Source of the DNA: Candidatus Pelagibacterales bacterium
GTDB lineage: Bacteria > Pseudomonadota > Alphaproteobacteria > TMED109
NCBI GenBank assembly: GCA_002732015.1
Contig: PCCU01000012.1
Location: 7,185-35,321 of the forward strand
Length of the DNA stretch: 28,137 nucleotides
Reading direction: 5' to 3'
Positions 7,936-16,361 of this stretch are shown piece by piece. Every line of letters starts with the position of its first letter. Positions within the stretch are counted from its first letter, which is position 1. Both the position numbers and the translations under genes were made by a program. The notes below the pieces were generated by a model. That model was not told where the DNA came from. It saw only the letters and a list, made by a program, of their open reading frames with translations, and did no database searches.

Positions 7936-9234
7936 ATGAAAAAAAAAAAACTAAAATTATTTAACTTTAATACATTAAGCCTTCATTCTGGACAGAACTT
8001 AGATAATGACTTCGCATCTAGAGCTCTTCCTATATATCAGACTACCTCTTATGTATTCAAAAATGCAAGTGATGCTAGTTCAATTTTTAATCTAGAGCAA
8101 GATGGTCATTTGTACTCTAGAATATCAAATCCTACTGTAAGTGCTTTAGAGGAGAGGTTAGCTTCTTTAGAAAAAGGTATAGGAGCAATTTGTACTGCTA
8201 GTGGACAAGCTGCACTTCATTTAACAATAGCAACTTTATTAAACGCAGGCGATCATATTGTTTCGTCAAATAGAATTTATGGAGGAAGTAGAAATTTATT
8301 GGGATTAACTCTAAAGAGGTTTGGTATAAGCACTACTTTTGTAGATCCTACTAATTTTACTCAAATAAAAAAAAGTATTAAAAAAAATACAAAATTATTT
8401 TTTGCAGAAAGCCTTGGCAATCCAGGGCTTGAGGTATTAGATATTGAGAAAATATCAAAATTAACTACAGAGTTAAAAATTCCTTTCCTTGTAGATAATA
8501 CTATAGCTACTCCTTACTTATGTAATCCTTTTGATTTTGGTGCAAATTTAGTAATGCATTCAACAACTAAGTTCATAGGTGGCCATGGGGTTGCTATCGG
8601 AGGGGTTATAATTGACAGCGGTAGTTTTGATTGGAACAATAGTAAAAAGTTTGGCAACTTAACAGAACCATATCTTGGTTATCATAACCTTAATTTTTAT
8701 CAAGAGTTTGGACCTGGAGCATTTTTGAGTAGGGCAAGAGCTGAAGGTTTAAGGGATTTTGGAGCAGCTTTGTCTCCACAAAATGCGTTTTATATAATGT
8801 TAGGAGTTGAAACTCTTGGCCCACGTATGATGAAGCATGTTTCCAATGCTGAATATATAGCTTCTTTTTTATCGGGAAAGGATGAAGTTAGTTGGGTCAA
8901 ACACCCTAGTTTAAAATCACATAAAGGATATAAAGTAGCCTGTAAATTAATGCCAAAAGGTTCTGGCGCAATCATTTCATTTGGCTTGAAGGGAGGAAAA
9001 AAAAGAGCAGTTAAGTTCATAGAAAGTCTTAAAATATTTTCTCATTTAGCAAACATAGGCGATGCAAAATCTTTAATAATTCATCCTGCTAGTACTACAC
9101 ATTCCCAATTAAGTAAATCTGAGCTGACCAAAGTAGGAATAACTGAAGACCTTATCAGAATATCAGTTGGTATAGAAGATTTAGATGATTTATTGAAAGA
9201 TATTAATAGTGCTTTATTAAAATCCTTTAAATAA
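7936..9234 (+). CDS. metY: O-acetylhomoserine sulfhydrylase / Cys-Met metabolism PLP enzyme
   Basis: PLP enzyme of the gamma-family (Cys/Met metabolism) that makes homocysteine from O-acetylhomoserine and sulfide. Counting from the ATG at 7936 there are 432 residues, the long MetY form rather than the roughly 380-400 residue MetB/MetC form. Signatures: Tyr60 and Arg62 in LYSRISNPT, the cofactor-stacking YGGSRN block, Asp187 in LVDNT, and Schiff-base Lys212 in HSTTKFIGGHG. An in-frame TTG at 7927 could add three residues, but the ATG is preferred. The ATG is followed at once by a run of 12 A encoding a Lys-rich N-terminus. It works downstream of MetX. A hydrolase gene follows after 2 bases. 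Confidence 0.93.
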   Translation: MKKKKLKLFNFNTLSLHSGQNLDNDFASRALPIYQTTSYVFKNASDASSIFNLEQDGHLYSRISNPTVSALEERLASLEKGIGAICTASGQAALHLTIATLLNAGDHIVSSNRIYGGSRNLLGLTLKRFGISTTFVDPTNFTQIKKSIKKNTKLFFAESLGNPGLEVLDIEKISKLTTELKIPFLVDNTIATPYLCNPFDFGANLVMHSTTKFIGGHGVAIGGVIIDSGSFDWNNSKKFGNLTEPYLGYHNLNFYQEFGPGAFLSRARAEGLRDFGAALSPQNAFYIMLGVETLGPRMMKHVSNAEYIASFLSGKDEVSWVKHPSLKSHKGYKVACKLMPKGSGAIISFGLKGGKKRAVKFIESLKIFSHLANIGDAKSLIIHPASTTHSQLSKSELTKVGITEDLIRISVGIEDLDDLLKDINSALLKSFK

Positions 9235-9236
9235 GT

Positions 9237-10010
9237 ATGACTAAAATTAATGATAAATATAATTACAAGAAGTTTAGTGATAGAAGTCCCTTAATGATTT
9301 TTATTCATGGTGCAGGTTGTGATAATACATTCTGGTCAATGTTAAATCGTTTTTATTTTTTTAAAGGATATTCAACTCTAGCAATCAATTTACCTGGACA
9401 TGGAGATAATAAGGAAAAAGGCTTATCCTCGATTGACGAGATGGCTTTATATGTTAAAAAAATAGTAAAAAAGTATTCTTCAAAAAAAAATATTTTAGTC
9501 GGACATAGCATGGGAAGTTTAATTTGTTTAAGTATTATTATAAATAAGTTATTCAATGCTCAAAAGGTAGTTTTAATTGGAGTTTCTTATCCTATGAAAG
9601 TTAGTAGGAGTTTGCTAGATTTAAGCAAGAAAAATAGTAGTGAAGCAATATTAAACATGATTAATTGGTCTCTACCTAGTGCTTCTAAGCTTAGGGGAAG
9701 TCATTTAATTGGTTTAAATCTTCCCAACTTTATAAATACCTTAATGTATAAAACAGAAAATAATTTGTTTTTAGATCTAAATGCTTGTAATAAATATACG
9801 GTGAATGATTTAGAACTTAAAAAAATAGAAAATTCTATTTTAATAATTGCTGGAAAACTTGATATAATGACTCCTATAAAAAGTAGTTATTTGCTTAATA
9901 GTATTTTAAAAAATTCTTCCATAGAGACCATTGAAAACTGTGGACATTTTCATATACATGAAAGGTCTGATAATGTTAGAAAATTAATAAATAATTACAT
10001 TGAAAGTTAA
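9237..10010 (+). CDS. Alpha/beta hydrolase
   Basis: Cytosolic alpha/beta-hydrolase of 257 residues, substrate unknown. The oxyanion-hole motif is FIHGAGCDN (22-30). The nucleophile elbow is VGHSMGS (88-94, Ser91). The acid is probably Asp209 in AGKLDIMTP, and the base is His237 or His239 in CGHFHIH. There is no signal peptide. It begins 2 bases after the metY stop and overlaps the following thioesterase by 11 bases, so the three genes look like one transcript. Esterase, thioesterase and C-C hydrolase activities all remain possible. I do not recognise a specific ortholog. Confidence 0.85.
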   Translation: MTKINDKYNYKKFSDRSPLMIFIHGAGCDNTFWSMLNRFYFFKGYSTLAINLPGHGDNKEKGLSSIDEMALYVKKIVKKYSSKKNILVGHSMGSLICLSIIINKLFNAQKVVLIGVSYPMKVSRSLLDLSKKNSSEAILNMINWSLPSASKLRGSHLIGLNLPNFINTLMYKTENNLFLDLNACNKYTVNDLELKKIENSILIIAGKLDIMTPIKSSYLLNSILKNSSIETIENCGHFHIHERSDNVRKLINNYIES

Positions 10011-10428
10011 ATCTAACTATAAATATCTTGAAACAATAGATACAAGATTTGGAGATAACGATATTTTTGGTCATATTAACAACGTTATTTACTATTCTTT
10101 GTTTGATTCTGTTATAAATAGATTCTTAATTAACAAATGTGAATATAATCCGTTTAGTTCTGAAGTAATAGCAGTTTCGCCAGAAACTAGATGTCAATTT
10201 AAACAATCACTTCAGTATCCTGAAAAAATAGAAGCAGGGCTATCTACATTTAAAATAGGAAAATCAAGTGTAATTTACGATATTTCACTTTTTAAAATAG
10301 AACAAGATATCGCTTGTGCTGAAGGTTACTTTGTTCATGTTTTTGTAAAGAGAAATAACATGAAGGAAAAAGTAGAAATACCAAAAAAAATAAGAGTGGA
10401 GCTTGAAAAAATAAGTTCTAAACTTTAA
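10000..10428 (+). CDS. Acyl-CoA thioesterase, 4HBT hotdog family
   Basis: Single hotdog-fold thioesterase of 142 residues that hydrolyses an acyl-CoA or acyl-ACP. The family signature TRFGDNDIFGHINNVIYY lies at 15-32. By comparison with 4-hydroxybenzoyl-CoA thioesterase, Asp21 is the likely catalytic acid and His25-Asn28 lie in the active-site loop. The start is a TTG inside the end of the hydrolase gene, because no ATG or GTG occurs upstream of the signature in this frame. The 11-base overlap suggests coupled translation. Its 3' end overlaps the end of the convergent rpmE by 11 bases. The substrate is unknown. Pairing with a hydrolase downstream of metY is notable but not diagnostic. Confidence 0.82.
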   Translation: MKVKSNYKYLETIDTRFGDNDIFGHINNVIYYSLFDSVINRFLINKCEYNPFSSEVIAVSPETRCQFKQSLQYPEKIEAGLSTFKIGKSSVIYDISLFKIEQDIACAEGYFVHVFVKRNNMKEKVEIPKKIRVELEKISSKL

Positions 10429-10639
10429 AGTTTCCAAACTTTTTCTTAAATCTTGCAACTTGTCCTGCATTCTCTCTAAGTTGAGTTCCGCCTCCTGTCC
10501 AAGCGGGATGAGATAAAGGATCAACATCTAGTTTTAAAACTTCACCAGGCTTTCCTAAAGTAGACTTAGTAGTAAATTCAGTTCCATCTGTCATAACAAC
10601 TTTTATTTCATGGTAATCTGGGTGTATACTTTTTTTCAT
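10418..10639 (-). CDS. rpmE: 50S ribosomal protein L31 (bL31, cysteine-free alphaproteobacterial type)
   Basis: Ribosomal protein bL31 of 73 residues, part of the large subunit and of the bridge to the 30S head. It opens with the invariant MKKSIHPDYHEI and contains DVDPLSHPAWTGG (38-50) and FKKKFG near the end. The four zinc-binding cysteines of the E. coli RpmE form are absent, as is usual for the alphaproteobacterial version, so it needs no zinc. It is the only minus-strand gene between 7757 and 13515. Its stop region overlaps the thioesterase gene, and only 21 bases separate its start from the divergent pip gene. Confidence 0.95.
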   Translation of the reverse strand: MKKSIHPDYHEIKVVMTDGTEFTTKSTLGKPGEVLKLDVDPLSHPAWTGGGTQLRENAGQVARFKKKFGNFKV

Positions 10640-10660
10640 ATTATTATATTTTTAATTTAA

Positions 10661-11620
10661 ATGTTATATCCTATTAAGAAACCATTTGCAATACATGAAA
10701 TACAAAGAGATGAACATACTCTTTATATAGAAGAGTATGGAAAGAAAACCGGATTACCTGTAATATTCTTGCACGGTGGACCTGGAAGTGGATGTTCAAA
10801 CTGGCAAAAAGGTTTGTTTGATAACAAAATTTATAGAGTTATATTCTTAGACCAAAGAGGATCAGGTAAATCTTTTCCAAAAAGACTTTTAAAAAATAAT
10901 ACTCTTTACCACTTAATTGAGGATATTGAATATATAAGAAAATTTTTAAAAATTGACTCGTGGTTTATAGTTGGAGGATCATGGGGTTCTACTTTAGCAA
11001 TAGCATACGGAGAAAAATATCCTAATTATGTTAAAGGTATGGTTCTAAGGTCATTGTTTTTAGGAACAGACGATGAAGTAGAATGGGCATTTAGAGTTGG
11101 ACCTTTGACTTTTAAACCTAATTTAATTGCTGAACTCAACAACATTTTGAAAAATAAATATGATACAAGTCCTATTGAAAAATTAGGTAAAATGTTAACA
11201 AGTAAAAGTTTAGAGGAAGTTTGTATTGCAGCCGAGCTTTGGCAAGAATATGAAAAAAGTTTATCTTCTATAAGTATAGAAACCCATAACTTCTCAAGAA
11301 TCTTAGAGAAAAAAATTAATTTAAATGAAAGACTTAAAAATATTCCTAATACTCCTTTTTTGGAGAATCATTATATAAAAAATAGATTTTTTTTACAGAA
11401 GAGAGAACTTTTAGACAATAAAAGTATTTTAAAAGATATTCCAATTTCAATTATACAGGCTGATTATGATTTGTTATGTCCTCCGATAAACTCATCATTA
11501 TTTAGTAAAGGATTACCTAATATAAAAATTGTACAAGCTCACGGAGCTGGTCATTATATAAGTGATCCTGGAGTAAAAGAATTAATGAAAAAAGAAATTG
11601 ATGAATTACAGTATATTTAA
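10661..11620 (+). CDS. pip: Proline iminopeptidase (prolyl aminopeptidase, S33)
   Basis: Cytosolic S33-family peptidase that removes N-terminal proline from peptides. Signatures: oxyanion region FLHGGPGSG (37-44), DQRGSG (64-69), nucleophile Ser107 in VGGSWGS, Asp270 in ADYDLLCPP, and His298 in HGAGHYI. The length of 319 residues is typical of the proteobacterial enzyme. The start lies 21 bases from the divergent rpmE start, so any dedicated pip promoter must sit inside rpmE. The end overlaps the M23 peptidase gene by 20 bases, so the two are probably co-transcribed. Confidence 0.92.
   Translation: MLYPIKKPFAIHEIQRDEHTLYIEEYGKKTGLPVIFLHGGPGSGCSNWQKGLFDNKIYRVIFLDQRGSGKSFPKRLLKNNTLYHLIEDIEYIRKFLKIDSWFIVGGSWGSTLAIAYGEKYPNYVKGMVLRSLFLGTDDEVEWAFRVGPLTFKPNLIAELNNILKNKYDTSPIEKLGKMLTSKSLEEVCIAAELWQEYEKSLSSISIETHNFSRILEKKINLNERLKNIPNTPFLENHYIKNRFFLQKRELLDNKSILKDIPISIIQADYDLLCPPINSSLFSKGLPNIKIVQAHGAGHYISDPGVKELMKKEIDELQYI
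10663..10691 (-). promoter_or_regulatory. Candidate rpmE promoter inside the 5' end of pip
   Basis: On the minus strand TTGCAA (10691-10686) is followed after exactly 17 bases by TATAAC (10668-10663). This is a good sigma-70-type pair (4/6 and 5/6 matches). Transcription would begin near 10656, giving a leader of about 17 bases before the rpmE ATG at 10639. The element lies wholly in the first 31 bases of pip, because the intergenic gap is only 21 bases. Confidence 0.45.
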
Positions 11621-13523
11621 AGAAAATAATTTTTTCATTAAAGTAATATGTTTGCTTAATATAACTTTTTTATTATTAGCAAAGAACGTAAATTCCATAG
11701 AAAAGATTGATGAAGGAAAGATATATAAAAGTAAATTCAATGAAGAAATTCTTAAAGGAGTATTAAGAGGAGCCGGTCTAAGTTTAGAAGATGCTTATTT
11801 AGCAACGAAATCTTTTAAAATGGCATATCCCCCAGAAATGTTAACAGAATTAAGTTATTTAATTTTACCTTTTGCAGAAGGTAAACTTGACAGCTTTGCT
11901 ATAAATATAGATGGCATAGATGCTGTTTTAATAAAAAAATTTCAAAATAAATTTAAAACTTATATTACCTCTACAAATTTTGCTCATAAAGTATTAGAAA
12001 AAGGCTTAGAACATTTTTCTGATAATAAAAACCTATTAGAAATAGAAAATCATTTTCAAGAAGAAATTAATAATAATAGTAATTTAATAGAAGAAGATTT
12101 TATTTTTAATAAGGGAGATACACTACTTAATTTTTTATATGTACCAGGTTCGAAAAGGAAAGAAATTAGTAGCGCCATTAAATCTTTTTCATCTAAATTA
12201 AACCCTGTAAAGATAAAGCTAGGAACTAAGGGAAGAATAATAAGAACAAACGATGGAAAGATAATAGGTTTTTTCTTAATTAAGTCTAAATATAAATCAG
12301 TTTTAACGTATTTAAGTGCTACAGGTTATGAAACTATAATAGTCCCGACTAAAAAAGTTGATAAAGTAATCTATGAACGTGTAGAAGTCTCTATAAAAAA
12401 AAGCACGAAATCTAATAGTACAAGAATAAGCCTTTTGAATGCGCCTCAATTAAAGAAAAGAAAAATTAAGATAACGAAAGGCAATAATCTTTTTAATATG
12501 CTAATTAAAGAAGGCATCGATTCTAAGAAAATAGGTAATCTACTTAATAGCCTTAAAAAAATATATAACCCTAAAAGAATAAGGCCAGATCAAGAGATAA
12601 TTATAGCTTTTGAAAAAAATAAGCTTTATGGATTATCTTTAGGTGTAAATGAATTAAGAGAGATTCAGGTTATTAATACTCCTTATGGCTTCAAAGAGTA
12701 TATATTTAAGAAACCTGTGCAAAAAATATTTATATTAAAAGAAATTAATATAGAAAATAGTCTTTATGTAGATTCTTTAAAAGTAAATCTTCCTCAAGAA
12801 ATATTAATAGATATGGTTAGATTATTTAGCTATTCAATTGACTTTCAGAGAGATATTAGAAGAAAAAATTTATTTATTGTTTATTACGAATTTTTACTAA
12901 ACTATAAAGGTGAAAAAATAATGCCAGGAAATATAATTTATGCAAATGCTAAAATGGAAAAAAATAATATTGAAATGTTTAGATATGATTCAAACAAAGG
13001 AGGACATAAATATTTTAATTCTAAAGGAGAAAGTATTAGAAAAACATTAATGAAAACACCCATAGATGGAGCTAGATTATCATCTGGGTTTGGTAAAAGA
13101 AGACACCCTGTATTGGGGTTTACTAAAATGCATAAAGGAGTAGATTTTGCTGCTAAAACAGGCACTCCTATTTATGCAGCTGGAGATGGGTTAATTGAAA
13201 GAGCTAATACATATGGAGGTTATGGAAAATATATTAGAATTAGACATAACTCAGAATATAAAACTGCATATGCTCATTTACATAGATTTGCTAAAAGCAT
13301 TAAAAAAGGAAAAACAGTAAAACAAGGACAAGTTATAGGCTATGTTGGATCAACTGGAAGGTCTACAGGGCCACATTTGCATTATGAGATACTTTTCAAT
13401 AATAAACAAATTAATCCTCAGAAGCTAAAGCTTCCTGAAGCTAGAAAGTTATCAAAAGATGAATTAGAAGAGTTTATTAAGATAAAAGAAAATATTTTAA
13501 AAAAAATAATTAATCCTAATTAA
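11601..13523 (+). CDS. M23 family murein DD-endopeptidase with N-terminal LysM/OapA-like modules
   Basis: Periplasmic or envelope zinc endopeptidase that cuts peptidoglycan cross-links, like the MepM/YebA group. Counting from ATG 11601 (640 residues), a hydrophobic segment at about 11-28 is a signal peptide or anchor. A long N-terminal region holds three similar modules (about 40-92, 164-215, 287-340). A linker like those preceding M23 domains follows (about 385-485: SLYVDSLK, then FSYSIDFQRDI). The lysostaphin-like domain (about 485-610) has SSGFGKRRHP, HKGVDF (His511, Asp515), YAHLH (His559) and GPHLHYE (His592, His594). The zinc and catalytic set is complete. A TTG one codon upstream is a weaker start. 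The end overlaps clpB tail to tail by 8 bases. Confidence 0.9.
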   Translation: MNYSIFKENNFFIKVICLLNITFLLLAKNVNSIEKIDEGKIYKSKFNEEILKGVLRGAGLSLEDAYLATKSFKMAYPPEMLTELSYLILPFAEGKLDSFAINIDGIDAVLIKKFQNKFKTYITSTNFAHKVLEKGLEHFSDNKNLLEIENHFQEEINNNSNLIEEDFIFNKGDTLLNFLYVPGSKRKEISSAIKSFSSKLNPVKIKLGTKGRIIRTNDGKIIGFFLIKSKYKSVLTYLSATGYETIIVPTKKVDKVIYERVEVSIKKSTKSNSTRISLLNAPQLKKRKIKITKGNNLFNMLIKEGIDSKKIGNLLNSLKKIYNPKRIRPDQEIIIAFEKNKLYGLSLGVNELREIQVINTPYGFKEYIFKKPVQKIFILKEINIENSLYVDSLKVNLPQEILIDMVRLFSYSIDFQRDIRRKNLFIVYYEFLLNYKGEKIMPGNIIYANAKMEKNNIEMFRYDSNKGGHKYFNSKGESIRKTLMKTPIDGARLSSGFGKRRHPVLGFTKMHKGVDFAAKTGTPIYAAGDGLIERANTYGGYGKYIRIRHNSEYKTAYAHLHRFAKSIKKGKTVKQGQVIGYVGSTGRSTGPHLHYEILFNNKQINPQKLKLPEARKLSKDELEEFIKIKENILKKIINPN

Positions 13524-16035
13524 TATGTTTATAGCTTAATAATTCTTCTTTTATATCTAAAAGAACTTTATTATCATTCTTTATATTATTTTTAATGATT
13601 TGGTCGGCAATAAAAGTACCTATTTTTTTTTCTATAAGCCTTTTAAGAGGCCTAGCGCCATACTCTGAATTAAAGCCATTAGAAAGAAGATAAGAGATAA
13701 TATTGTCAGAAAAATCAATATATACTTTTTTTTCAGCTAAACGTTTTTTAAAATCTAATAATTCTTTTTTAATAATTAGCTTTATATTATTTTCAGAAAG
13801 CTTATCAAAAAATATTATTTCATCTAACCGATTTAAAAACTCTGGCTTAAATTTTTTTTTAAGCACATCAAAAGCTTTTTCCTTTTCTCCATTTAGCAAG
13901 AAAGAACTCCCAAGATTAGAAGTAAGAATTATTATGGTATTTCTAAAATCGGCATATTTTCCTTTACTATCAATTAACCTTCCCTCATCTAGTATTTGAA
14001 GAAAAATATTGAATATTTCAGGGTGTGCTTTTTCTATTTCATCAAACAATATCACCTTGAAAGGCCTTTCTATAACTGCTTTAGTTAATCTTCCTCCATC
14101 ATCAAATCCAACATAGCCAGGAGGAGAACCGATCAGCTTAGATACCGAATGTTTCTCTGAAAATTCAGACATATCTATTGTCAACAATTCTTTATCGCTA
14201 TTAAATAAATAATTGGCTAAAGTTTTAGCGATTTCTGTTTTTCCTACTCCTGTAGGACCTAAAAATAGAAAAGATCCAATAGGTTTATTTGGATTGTTTA
14301 TACCAGTTCGTGATCTTTTTATAACTGAGGATATGGCTTCAATTGCTTTATCTTGTCCTATTATTTTCTCATGTAAAATATTTTCTAAATTAAGAAGGGA
14401 AGATTTTTCGGTTTCTAAAATTTTACTTGTAGGTATTCCGGTCCAGTTTGATAATATTACAGCTATATCATCTTCTGTAACTTTTTTATTTTCAAGTAAT
14501 ATTTTATTAGTAGTTTCAGTTTCTTTTATATTTTGTTCTATTTCGGGTATCGTAAGATGAGTTAACTTGCCTGCTAAATTCAAATCACCTTTCCTTTCAG
14601 CTGACTTTAGTTCTATCTTTTTTTTTTCTAAGTTTTCTTTGAGCAAATTAAGATTACTAATTTTTTCTTCATAAGATTTCCACTCTTTTAATATTTTATC
14701 TAAGCACACTTTTAATTTTTTATTATCATTTTCTAACAATTCTATTCTTTGCTTTGAATTTTCTCTATCGCTCTGTAATGACTCGATCTCAATTTTATTT
14801 TTAATAATTTTATTTTCAATTTTTTCTGCTTTTGCAGGTTTTGACTTAAGTTCTATTTTTCTTTTACTTGCTGCCTCATCAATTAGGTCAATTGCTTTAT
14901 CTGGAAGTTTTCTTGTCGATATGTATCTATTGGATAGTATTGCTGCAGACACTATAGCTTTATCAGAAATACTTATGCCATGATATAGCTCATATTTTTC
15001 TTTTAAGCCTCTTAAAATTGATATTGTATCATTTACTGAAGGTTCATTTATAAAAATAGGTTGAAATCTTCTGGTTAAGGCAGCATCTTTTTCAAAATAC
15101 TTTCTATATTCATCTAGTGTTGTTGCTCCAATACATTGCAGACTTCCTCTAGCTAGCGCTGGTTTTATAATATTTGCTACATCTAGAGAACCTTCGCTGG
15201 CTCCTGTTCCTATTATAGTATGTATTTCATCTATAAATAAAATTACATTTTCCATATCATTTATTTCATTTAAAAGACTTTTAAGTCTTTCTTCAAACTC
15301 TCCTCTGAATTTTGCCCCTGCTAACATTGAAGATAAGTCTAATGAAAGTAATTTAGAGTTTTTTAGGTTATCTGGTATTTGATTTTCAATAATTTTAATG
15401 CCTATTCCTTCTGCAATAGCTGTTTTGCCAACACCCGGATCACCAATCAATATTGGATTATTTTTTGTTCTTCTTGAAATAATTTGAATCGTTCTTTTAA
15501 TTTCTTCCTCTCTTCCAATTATAGGGTCTATTTTATTATTTAAAGCAAGAGATGTAATATCTACTGTATACTTTTCAATAAATTCTAATTCAAGATTTTT
15601 GGTAATTTTTTTAGAGTTAAGAAAGTCAAAAAGTTTCTTAAAAGTCACCCCATGACTTTCAAGTAATAACTTAGATTGCGGTGAAATATCAGAAGTTAGT
15701 GTTAGAAGAATAGTGTTACAATTCACTTTTTTAGAACCTAGATTTTTTGCTTCATTTTGAGCTTGTTCCATTAGCATTACAATATTTCCTTGTATCAAAG
15801 TTTCCTCATTTTCACTTTTTTTCTTTGTTTTTTTTGTATGCTTATGGGCTTCTTGATATAAATTATCTAAATCTACTGAAAAATGACGCAATGTTGACTT
15901 CACATCTTCGTTTGTTTTAATCATTATTTCTAATATATTTAAAGGCGTTAAGTATGCATAGTTACTTTCTGAAGCATAACTGAAAGCAGCATTTATTAAA
16001 ATGGTAGATTTTTGATCAAAGTTTTCTAAATTCAT
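13516..16035 (-). CDS. clpB: ATP-dependent disaggregase ClpB
   Basis: Hsp100 hexameric disaggregase that works with DnaK. Order, counted from ATG 16035 (839 residues; E. coli has 857): N-domain about 1-145; AAA1 with Walker A GDPGVGKT (198-205), pore loop AGAKFRG and Walker B ILFIDEIH; coiled-coil M-domain about 396-518, which marks ClpB rather than ClpA/ClpC; AAA2 with Walker A GPTGVGKT (593-600), pore loop PPGYVGFDDGG, and the C-terminal domain. Phe replaces the usual Tyr in the first pore loop. A GTG at 16041 would add two residues, but MNLENF aligns with the family start and AGGTG lies just upstream of the ATG. A heat-shock-type promoter precedes it. Confidence 0.95.
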   Translation of the reverse strand: MNLENFDQKSTILINAAFSYASESNYAYLTPLNILEIMIKTNEDVKSTLRHFSVDLDNLYQEAHKHTKKTKKKSENEETLIQGNIVMLMEQAQNEAKNLGSKKVNCNTILLTLTSDISPQSKLLLESHGVTFKKLFDFLNSKKITKNLELEFIEKYTVDITSLALNNKIDPIIGREEEIKRTIQIISRRTKNNPILIGDPGVGKTAIAEGIGIKIIENQIPDNLKNSKLLSLDLSSMLAGAKFRGEFEERLKSLLNEINDMENVILFIDEIHTIIGTGASEGSLDVANIIKPALARGSLQCIGATTLDEYRKYFEKDAALTRRFQPIFINEPSVNDTISILRGLKEKYELYHGISISDKAIVSAAILSNRYISTRKLPDKAIDLIDEAASKRKIELKSKPAKAEKIENKIIKNKIEIESLQSDRENSKQRIELLENDNKKLKVCLDKILKEWKSYEEKISNLNLLKENLEKKKIELKSAERKGDLNLAGKLTHLTIPEIEQNIKETETTNKILLENKKVTEDDIAVILSNWTGIPTSKILETEKSSLLNLENILHEKIIGQDKAIEAISSVIKRSRTGINNPNKPIGSFLFLGPTGVGKTEIAKTLANYLFNSDKELLTIDMSEFSEKHSVSKLIGSPPGYVGFDDGGRLTKAVIERPFKVILFDEIEKAHPEIFNIFLQILDEGRLIDSKGKYADFRNTIIILTSNLGSSFLLNGEKEKAFDVLKKKFKPEFLNRLDEIIFFDKLSENNIKLIIKKELLDFKKRLAEKKVYIDFSDNIISYLLSNGFNSEYGARPLKRLIEKKIGTFIADQIIKNNIKNDNKVLLDIKEELLSYKHIN

Positions 16036-16052
16036 ATTCACCTATGAATTAG

Positions 16053-16081
16053 ATATGGTTGTTAGGAACTTATATCACAAG
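16053..16081 (-). promoter_or_regulatory. Candidate sigma-32 (RpoH) promoter of clpB
   Basis: On the minus strand CTTGTG (16081-16076), part of CTCTTGTG, is followed after 17 bases by CCATAT (16058-16053). From memory, alphaproteobacterial RpoH promoters resemble CNCTTGAA, 17-18 bases, CCANAT; this gives 6/8 determinate positions upstream counting N and a full -10 match. G and C are scarce in this DNA, so the match is unlikely to be trivial. It sits between the DUF4167 stop and clpB. The start point would fall near 16046, about 10 bases before the ATG. Confidence 0.55.
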
Positions 16082-16090
16082 AGTAAAAAT

Positions 16091-16348
16091 TTAATTATCT
16101 ACTTTTTTTTCTTTAATTGCGTTACTAATCCTAAGGTAATGTTCAGCATGTTGCATATAATTTTCTGCAGCTACCCTGTCTCCTGCTGAGGATGCGTCTC
16201 TAGCCATAAGCTCATATTTTCCGACTATTTCTATTGGTTTACCTTTTGGTTTGTTTTCTCCTTTAACTCTGAAGCCATTGTTATTTAAAGATGATTGTTT
16301 TTTTTGAGGTTTTCCTCTACTTCTCTTAAATGAGTAATTTTTCTTCAT
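16091..16348 (-). CDS. DUF4167 family protein
   Basis: Small basic protein of 85 residues from the alphaproteobacterial DUF4167 family. Residues 1-40 are Lys/Arg/Asn-rich and disordered, resembling an RNA-binding tail. Residues about 42-80 carry the family motif YELMARDASSAGDRVAAENY followed by QHAEHYLRI. It is shorter than many relatives, which carry long low-complexity C-terminal tails. Function is not established; the charge and genomic company (RF1, PrmC) suggest a link to ribosomes or RNA, which is inference. It lies 13 bases downstream of prmC and upstream of clpB, the conserved alphaproteobacterial order. Confidence 0.85.
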   Translation of the reverse strand: MKKNYSFKRSRGKPQKKQSSLNNNGFRVKGENKPKGKPIEIVGKYELMARDASSAGDRVAAENYMQHAEHYLRISNAIKEKKVDN

Positions 16349-16361
16349 AAGTTGTTGCCTA

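Noticed and set aside
14213..14560. 115-codon open frame on the plus strand
   Set aside because: It lies antisense within the AAA2 coding region of clpB, its codons mirror the clpB frame, and it has no start signal or recognisable domain.
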